60,112 nucleotides of DNA. Origin: JACCZR01 sp035296565. GTDB lineage: Bacteria > Actinomycetota > Thermoleophilia > Solirubrobacterales > Thermoleophilaceae. Of the stretch, positions 55,075 to 60,112 are shown in pieces. The notes beneath the pieces are model-generated. The model made no database searches. It had not been told where the DNA came from and was given only the letters and a program-made list of their open reading frames with translations. The stretch covers positions 1 to 60,112 of the forward strand of contig DATHAQ010000018.1 in assembly GCA_035296565.1 (NCBI GenBank), in the 5' to 3' direction. Numbering within the stretch: position 1 is the first letter of the stretch; every line of letters begins with the position of its first letter. The position numbers were made by a program, and so were the translations under genes.

Positions 55075-55404
55075 TCACGGACAAAGCCGCAAGCGTCCGC
55101 GCGGGTCGAGCAGGTTGAAGATTCGTCGCGTGGTTGGCCGGCTGGCCACGACCAGGACCTCGCCTCCCCGCTCGCGCATCTTGCGGGCGGCGTTGAGTAC
55201 CGCGGCGTACCCCTTCGCGTCAATGAACTCGACCCCCTCGAGATCAACGAGAAGAGACCCCTCGGCCTTCGCGGCGGCCGCGCTCAGGGCCTCGGCAAAG
55301 CGGCCGGCCGTCAGGGCGTCGATCTCTCCCCGAGCCGCGACCACCATTGACCTTGCCGATCCGTTGCGTCGACTGACCTCTGCGACCGGGTCCCAAGGGG
55401 TCAT
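55075..55404 (-). CDS. STAS-domain protein (anti-sigma antagonist-like)
   Basis: 109 residues. STAS fold: SMVVAARGEIDALTAGRF, SLLVDLEGVEFIDAKGYAAV, EVLVVASRPTTRRIF. SpoIIAA-type proteins have a phosphorylated Ser after the Asp (DSSG); here it reads DAKG (62-65), so normal control by an anti-sigma kinase is unlikely. ATG at 55404 gives a typical length. It lies 37 bases from the DUF2795 gene and in the same direction. Confidence 0.8.
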   Translation of the reverse strand: MTPWDPVAEVSRRNGSARSMVVAARGEIDALTAGRFAEALSAAAAKAEGSLLVDLEGVEFIDAKGYAAVLNAARKMRERGGEVLVVASRPTTRRIFNLLDPRGRLRLCP

Positions 55405-55441
55405 GTCGAGACCTTGCACCGGGTCTCTCGACCGAAGTTCA

Positions 55442-55639
55442 TTACAGACGTGGGCCCGTCTGGAGCGCGGCCGCCACCGCCGCATGGTCAGGAAAGCGTT
55501 CCTGATCGACCGCCTGAAGGGAGTCGATGAAGTTTTGGGAGCCCTCGCGCGCCTGAGCTTCGGCGATCAGGTCCTGCTTGCTCACTGGATAGTCCAGCCC
55601 CTCGAGCTGAGACAGGACTTCGAGGTCATTCACCACCAC
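55442..55639 (-). CDS. DUF2795-like small protein
   Basis: 65 residues from the first of three GTG codons, with GGAGAG five bases before it. DLEVLSQLEGLDYPVSKQDL followed by a helix and FPDHAAVAAAL matches the DUF2795 pattern. Function unknown. Probably in one unit with the STAS gene. Confidence 0.75.
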   Translation of the reverse strand: MVVNDLEVLSQLEGLDYPVSKQDLIAEAQAREGSQNFIDSLQAVDQERFPDHAAVAAALQTGPRL

Positions 55640-55785
55640 AGCCGCTCTCCTTGCTTGGTGTGGTCATCGGCTTCCGACGTTGTGCCCAAAATCTCCCCGC
55701 GGCAAGCGCCCGGACACCACGACGGGGGCGCCGGGGCTCCGTCGCGTGCGCCTCCTTGCCCATGTCCGCGGAGGCCCGACGAGGA

Positions 55786-55982
55786 CTAGGTCCCCTTGCA
55801 GCCGGGTACCGGGTCGTTCGCGCCTGGTCCCGTGCCGTGGCCGGGTGCGTGGCACTTCGCACCGCCGTCATTCGGGCCCTTGCTGCTGTTGCCCGGTCCG
55901 AAATCGGGGTCGCCGAACGCCGGCGCCGCCGAGGTCAGCCCGAGGGCACAGATGCTCAGTACGGGGCTGTCTTCTTCTTCAT
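55786..55982 (-). pseudogene. Small Gly-rich secreted protein, frameshifted in the signal peptide
   Basis: A very strong ribosome site (GGGAGGAGGAG) precedes ATG, giving MKKKTAPY and then a stop. One frame over, LSICALGLTSAAPAFG completes a signal peptide and is followed by a Gly/Asn/Pro-rich mature region with two Cys (AKCHAPGHG, PGCKGT). A single missing base in the CCCC run near 55962 would join them into a protein of about 64 residues. Either decayed or an error in the sequence. Confidence 0.6.
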
Positions 55983-56400
55983 GTCTCCTCCTCCCTTGAG
56001 AACGAACCTGCTGTGCCTTGCGTACCGCTAGGGCTCTGCGGATCTCAGCTCCTCCCTCGAGGCCCTTCCACACAAGGAGGGCCACGTCTTGGCGTGTTCG
56101 TACCAATGCTCAAGACGGGTCAATCGCCGCGGCGGTGCCCTGCGGCCGAGCGGCCGGCGCGCGGTGGGCGCCACGTCCTGATGGGGCCGCCCCGGGGTGA
56201 ATGCCGTCCTCCGAGGGGACGTTTTGGTGCGGCCTCACCCGGGGATAGACCCGTTCAGGCCAGCGGGATTTGTGGGCGGCCGACCTAGTCGGAAGCGCGC
56301 TTTGTCAGCGGCCACCACACGATGGTTTATCTCCTGAGCGGGTCACCCCCGCGAGGTCGATTAGCAACAACGGCGAGCCAGCACGGAGGCGGGCATTGCT
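55983..56400. other. 418-base region upstream of the second glycoside-hydrolase gene
   Basis: No convincing gene. Contains two mutually exclusive stems (56185-56240) around a CGTCC/GGACG hairpin and a CCGAC-CTA-GTCGG hairpin at about 56280-56292. Probably the promoter/leader of the downstream gene. Confidence 0.45.
56185..56240 (+). promoter_or_regulatory. Candidate switching RNA structure before the glycoside-hydrolase gene
   Basis: GGCCGC (56185-56190) can pair with GCGGCC (56229-56234), while GGGTGA (56195-56200) can pair with TCACCC (56235-56240). The two stems cross, so they form a pseudoknot or alternatives. CGTCC/GGACG (56205-56221) is nested inside. No known family recognised. Confidence 0.35.
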
Positions 56401-58020
56401 GTGGGCACCTGGATAGCCCCTTGGACACGACAAAGAGCCGCGTCGCAACCGCTCAGGGCGAGTGTCCGGCCGTCAGGCTTCCAAGCGCGTGAGTCGCTGG
56501 GTGCAGCTTGCCGCCGGCAGGTCGGGGCAGCCCGCTCTCGGGGTCGAGGCGCCCGTCGGATGGTGGTGTTGGCCGCCACAGCGGTTGCGCTCTGGCTGGC
56601 GGCTGGAGCCCAACCGGCACACGCCGCCTTCGGGGATGTCTACGGCGTGAACGCGCAGGATGTCCTCCGTCTGCCCGAGTCCAGCTGGGACGGCCACATC
56701 AATGCGATGGTCGGTGGCGGCCTCACTCGCGTACGGTCGGACGCGAACTGGGAGCAGGTGGAGCCGGCGGCGCCGGCCGCACCCGGCGCCCATCGCTACG
56801 ACTGGAGCGGCCTCGACCGGCAGGTCGCGGCCCTGGCACGCCATGGGGTCCGCTGGCACCCGATCGTCAGCTACGGGACCACCTGGGCCGGTCAGGTCCC
56901 GGGCGATTCGCTCTCACCGCCGCGAGTCGCGGACTTTGCCGCCTACGCAAACGCGCTGGCTCGTCGCTACGGCCGGGGCGGGAGCTTCTGGGCCGAGCAC
57001 CCGAGCCTTCCCGAGTGGCCGGTTACCCGCTATGAGATCTGGAATGAGCCCAACGCCGCGCAGTTCTGGCGCCCCCAAGAGCGAGCGCCCGAGCGGTACG
57101 CCGACCTCTACTTGGCCGCCCGCTCCTCGATACACCGGGTCGACCCGGCGGCGAGGGCGATCGTGGGCGGTCTCGCGCTCTCCAACCCCGGGGTCATTTC
57201 CGAGGGCAGCTTCATCCGGCGCATGTATCGACACCGTCCCGATCTGCGGGGAAACGTGGACGCCGTTGGCTTCCATCCCTACGCGGCCACGGTGGAGGGC
57301 ATATACGCCAAGCTGCGCAATTTTCGCGATGCCCTCACCCGCGTCGGCGCCGGCGAAGTGCCAATTGAGATCACCGAGGTCGGCTGGCCGAGCAACGAGG
57401 TCGACGAGCAGCACCGGGCCGCCGCTCTCGCGCGACTCGCCGACGAACTCCCCCGCTCCGACTGCAACGTCCAGGGCGTGCTCCCCTACTCGTGGGTTGG
57501 GGGCGAGTACAACCCCGCCAACCGAGAGCACTGGTTCGGAATCTTCAGGGCCGATGCCACGCCGAAGCCCTCCGGCTCCGCCTATCTGAGCGCGGTGCAG
57601 AGGCGCAGGCGGCTCGGTGGCGGATCTGCCTCCCCGCAGATCTGCCGCCCCCCGCCGTTGCGCATGCGCATCCGCCGCCGCACCCGCGGCCGGCCCTCGA
57701 TGGTGGCGCGGTTTCGCTGCCCCGAGGGGTGCCGTCTCATCGTCGACGTCCGCAGACCCGTCCGGTCTCGTCAGACCATCGCAGCCGCGGGCAGAAGGCT
57801 GACGCGGCGCTCGCTGCGTTTCAGCACCCGGCGGAGAACTATCCGGTTTCGGCTGGCGCCTCGGCGCCGGCTAGTCTTGCTCCGCGCCACCGCGGTTGCA
57901 CGCTCAGGGGCGGTCAACACGCGAAGCCGCCTGATACGCCGCCGCTGCAGCTCCTCGCGGGGGCGTTCCCACTTGTGGCGCTGCGCACATCGAGCCGTCA
58001 AGCCCCGCGCCGCGCCCTAG
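56401..58020 (+). CDS. Secreted glycoside hydrolase-like protein with basic C-terminal domain
   Basis: 539 residues from GTG; ATG 56560 is an alternative start just before the signal peptide (VVLAATAVALWLAAGAQPAHA). Clan-A TIM barrel (about 80-400): YEIWNEPN with acid/base Glu216 and IEITEVGWPS with nucleophile Glu326, plus GFHPYAATVEG and VLPYSWVGGEYN. Resembles GH39/cellulase-like proteins of actinobacterial surface-polysaccharide loci. The last 130 residues are extremely Arg-rich with four Cys and predicted beta strands; they may bind the envelope. Substrate unknown. Confidence 0.8.
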   Translation: MGTWIAPWTRQRAASQPLRASVRPSGFQARESLGAACRRQVGAARSRGRGARRMVVLAATAVALWLAAGAQPAHAAFGDVYGVNAQDVLRLPESSWDGHINAMVGGGLTRVRSDANWEQVEPAAPAAPGAHRYDWSGLDRQVAALARHGVRWHPIVSYGTTWAGQVPGDSLSPPRVADFAAYANALARRYGRGGSFWAEHPSLPEWPVTRYEIWNEPNAAQFWRPQERAPERYADLYLAARSSIHRVDPAARAIVGGLALSNPGVISEGSFIRRMYRHRPDLRGNVDAVGFHPYAATVEGIYAKLRNFRDALTRVGAGEVPIEITEVGWPSNEVDEQHRAAALARLADELPRSDCNVQGVLPYSWVGGEYNPANREHWFGIFRADATPKPSGSAYLSAVQRRRRLGGGSASPQICRPPPLRMRIRRRTRGRPSMVARFRCPEGCRLIVDVRRPVRSRQTIAAAGRRLTRRSLRFSTRRRTIRFRLAPRRRLVLLRATAVARSGAVNTRSRLIRRRCSSSRGRSHLWRCAHRAVKPRAAP

Positions 58021-58087
58021 CCGCTGTCAGGGCGCCCTCTGCGTGCCGTGCCAGTGAGGGCAACCGCCCCAGGGAGTTCGAGATCCG

Positions 58088-58451
58088 TCATGGCACTAGG
58101 GCGCTCCCGCCGAGCGCCGATGGCGCCGGGACCGCTCGTGCGTCCGCGATCGGGTTGGACTCGGACTCCCGTGACGTGTCCGTCGACAGGTAGGCCAGCC
58201 CGAGGCCGATCAGCACCGTGGCGGGCAGTTCGAAGAGAACCTCGCCGAGGTTGATCGCCACGATGAACAGGGCGACGAACCCTGTCTCGAGCAGCGGGTT
58301 TCGGCGTCTCGCGCGCGTCAGCTATCACAGCGTCGTGACAATTAGCGCCGGCCACGCCAGCAGCCAGAAGACCCCGCCCTCGATGACCGCGGCGAGATGG
58401 CTGTTGTGAGGCAGGATCATCTCCCATTTGACGAGCAGCCGCCCTGGCGCC
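58088..58451 (-). pseudogene. O-antigen ligase/polymerase-like remnant
   Basis: On the minus strand one frame reads LLVKWEMILPHNSHLAAVIE, then GGVFWLLAWPALIVTTL, two consecutive stops TGA TAG (about 58322-58327), then in the same frame RNPLLETGFVALFIVAINLG and VLFELPATVLIGLGLAYLST to a TGA. The PHNSHL motif followed by three hydrophobic helices is the C-terminal part of the Wzy/O-antigen ligase membrane family. The N-terminal two thirds are missing. Clearly a decayed gene, unless stop readthrough occurs. Confidence 0.65.
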
Positions 58452-58492
58452 GCGCCGTCGCCCAGGATGAGTGAAGCCCTGGCTGTTCGGCG

Positions 58493-59731
58493 ATGTCCGC
58501 ACCGTCCGCCCGGTCGGGCTGGTGGTCGTCCATTGATGCCGTCCTTTCACCCGCCGCCCGAGAGATGTCACACGACCTCCGTCGGACGTCGGCTCGTCCC
58601 CCACAGGGTAACCCCGCCTGCGCAGAGGTGCGAGCGAACCGATCGTGGCGCTCGTGGTCTTCGGATTCCTCGCCTTCGACCTGGGCCAGCGAGTGCAGCA
58701 GACGGGGCCCTTCGGGGACCGAAAGGGCAGCGATTGGTTTCGCCGCGACATCCATCGCAAGAGCAAAGAGCGGGCAGCGACTGAGCGACACCGATCAGAC
58801 TCTCAGCAACCGCGATCAGACGCTGAGCGACCACGATCAGCAGTCCTCAGACCTCGAGCAGGCCGCATCCGACTGGAACAGCGCTCACGGCGGCCACCGG
58901 GAAGCCCACCGCCGAGCATCCCTTGCCCGGGCCGCCACAACGAACGAACGCTCAGAGGGCTCCGGTCTACGCGACCGCACCGCTCGGGAGCGAGATGTCG
59001 TTGCGCGCCAGCGTGACCAGCGCGCCGCGCTGCGCGACCAACGTGCTCAGGCTCAGGACGCCGAGGCTGCCCACCTCGACGGCCAGGAGGACCTGTCCGA
59101 CAGGCACACCTTGCGCATCGACCACCTGCGCGCGCGTGCCCGGGCAGCCCGGATCCGCGCAGTCAGCGATCGTGCCCAGGCGGCTCGCGACCGTGAGCAG
59201 GCGGCGCTCGACCGCCAGCAAGCCGCACGCGACCGCGAGCGGGCGGCCCACGAGCTCGACTGCGCTGGTACCGACGACCTGACCGGCGCGCGGCGGCGCG
59301 GCGTCGGGCTCGAGGAGCTGGAGAACGAGATAAATCGTGCTCGGCGAGATCACAAGCCGCTGGTGGCTGCCTACGTAGACGTCGACGGGCTAAAGGCCCT
59401 CAACGATGAGCGGGGCCACGCGGCGGGCGATGCGCTGCTCCGAGATGTTGCGGGCCGGCTCAGGGCGCATATGCGTCCCTACGACCTGCTCGTCCGCATG
59501 GGTGGCGACGAGTTCCTGTGCGCGTTTCCGGCTTCGTCGCCCGAGGTGGAACAGCGGTTCGCCGCGTTCCTCAAGGACCTAAATGGTTCTGCGGGAGCCT
59601 CGGTGAGCGTCGGCTTCAGCGAGTTGCGCGACGGCGATCTTGCGCATGAGTTCGTCAGCCGCGCCGATGAGGACCTGCTTGCTCGTCGGAACGGCGCCCT
59701 CGGTTCACCGGCTCACCGCCTCCGGCGGTGA
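58493..59731 (+). CDS. Diguanylate cyclase (GGDEF) with repetitive coiled-coil N-terminus
   Basis: 412 residues. The C-terminal GGDEF domain (about 265-405: TDDLTGARRRGVGLEELENE, VAAYVDVDGLKALND, MGGDEFLCAF) has an intact active site, and RPYD five residues before GGDEF is the product-inhibition I-site. Upstream is a long repetitive Arg/Asp/Gln/Ala-rich coil (QTLSNRDQTLSDHDQ, RERDVVARQRDQRAALRDQ), likely a dimerising rod. No membrane or sensor domain is clear; the first 90 residues are doubtful, and a later start (58565) is possible. Makes c-di-GMP. Confidence 0.85.
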   Translation: MSAPSARSGWWSSIDAVLSPAAREMSHDLRRTSARPPQGNPACAEVRANRSWRSWSSDSSPSTWASECSRRGPSGTERAAIGFAATSIARAKSGQRLSDTDQTLSNRDQTLSDHDQQSSDLEQAASDWNSAHGGHREAHRRASLARAATTNERSEGSGLRDRTARERDVVARQRDQRAALRDQRAQAQDAEAAHLDGQEDLSDRHTLRIDHLRARARAARIRAVSDRAQAARDREQAALDRQQAARDRERAAHELDCAGTDDLTGARRRGVGLEELENEINRARRDHKPLVAAYVDVDGLKALNDERGHAAGDALLRDVAGRLRAHMRPYDLLVRMGGDEFLCAFPASSPEVEQRFAAFLKDLNGSAGASVSVGFSELRDGDLAHEFVSRADEDLLARRNGALGSPAHRLRR

Positions 59732-59812
59732 GGACGGGCCCGAGCCTCGTATCGAAAGCCGTCAAGGCGCCGCACTGAGCTGAAGCTTCGCCCGCGTGGG
59801 CGATACTGGGCC

Positions 59813-59939
59813 CTACCGGCGGGCTTCCACGCTCGGACCTCCCTCCTGCTGGCCAACGTTCACTCGATCTGGGGCGGGACGGGGGCCGAAGACCCTCGGC
59901 AGCCCAGGGCCGAGACCAAGGCCGTGGCGTGGTCGTGCG
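59813..59939 (+). pseudogene. Decayed fragment of the EEP gene
   Basis: About 125 bases match the middle of the EEP gene (around 51558-51685) with substitutions and small indels: both contain GGCGGGCTTCCACGCT, then a long shared block over ANVHSIWGGTGAED codons, and GCCGTGGCGTGG at the end. No start, no domain completeness. The remaining 170 bases to the window end show no gene. Confidence 0.85.
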
Positions 59940-60112
59940 CGTACTCCCGGTGATGGCGACATGGAGGGGGCCCCTCCTCTTGGCGCACTGCCGCGCCCCT
60001 ATCACCAAACCTCGGCGGCCCGCGGGCGTTGTAGTGGGTGTGGGAGGCCGGCGTTGCGGCGCGGCTGTCTCGGTGGGTCACGGACGACCCCCCGCGGCGG
60101 CCGTCTGGTCTA

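Noticed and set aside
58493..58760. Alternative plus frame starting ALVVFGFLAFDLGQRV as a membrane anchor of the GGDEF protein
   Set aside because: It is in a different frame from the GGDEF domain; joining it would need another frameshift that I cannot support.

Overview
The window is a high-GC chromosomal segment from an actinobacterium. Many genes start with GTG and overlap the previous stop codon by 1-4 bases. L36, S14 and S4 are all zinc-type. A c-di-AMP riboswitch precedes a NlpC/P60 wall hydrolase, and the repetitive GGDEF and papain-like proteins resemble what I know from the Thermoleophilia/Solirubrobacterales. That placement is an inference from memory, not from a search. I found no rRNA, tRNA, CRISPR array, transposase or phage gene.

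Region 1 (bases 1-31000) is the rpoC to rplQ core: rpoC (5' end cut off), rpsL-rpsG, fusA-tuf, then rpsJ through secY, adk-map, rpmJ-rpsM-rpsK-rpsD-rpoA-rplQ. It is broken in three places: a TPP enzyme, a glutamate-synthase-like gene and a DMT/NIPA-type transporter lie between rpoC and rpsL; an antiparallel membrane gene lies between rpsG and fusA; and an antiparallel MFS gene lies between secY and adk. infA is missing from its usual place between map and rpmJ. L22, S17 and L5 carry long, charged, low-complexity extensions.

Region 2 (30850-38440) is housekeeping: a YCII-like protein, a small hypothetical, a c-di-AMP riboswitch with a NlpC/P60 hydrolase, a methyltransferase, truA (probable CTG start), surE, ligA and a VTC-domain protein, the last four tightly packed.

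Region 3 (38437-47203) is largely on the minus strand: a Baeyer-Villiger-type flavin monooxygenase and a PBP4-type carboxypeptidase, a patatin on the plus strand, then a probable operon (Nif3-like, 59-residue DNA-binding-like protein, long-chain acyl-CoA synthetase, membrane protein, HisC-like aminotransferase).

Region 4 (47337-52331) holds an ECF sigma factor with its own zinc anti-sigma-like tail, a papain-like protein with catalytic blocks in permuted order, a Vps62-like protein, a membrane/coiled-coil protein, an endonuclease/exonuclease/phosphatase (EEP) protein and a DUF1508 protein.

Region 5 (52540-60112) is an accessory, partly decayed surface-glycan region: two glycoside-hydrolase-like secreted proteins, a GH43 gene with three frameshifts, a frameshifted small secreted protein, a STAS and a DUF2795 protein, an O-antigen-ligase remnant with tandem stops, a GGDEF protein, and a decayed copy of part of the EEP gene located 8 kb upstream.

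Non-coding signals worth attention are a 170-base multi-hairpin leader before the DMT transporter, a repeated terminator-bearing element (three copies), a second dispersed intergenic repeat (three copies), and a structured spacer between rpsM and rpsK. Several single-base frame disruptions occur; whether they are real decay or assembly errors cannot be decided from the sequence alone.
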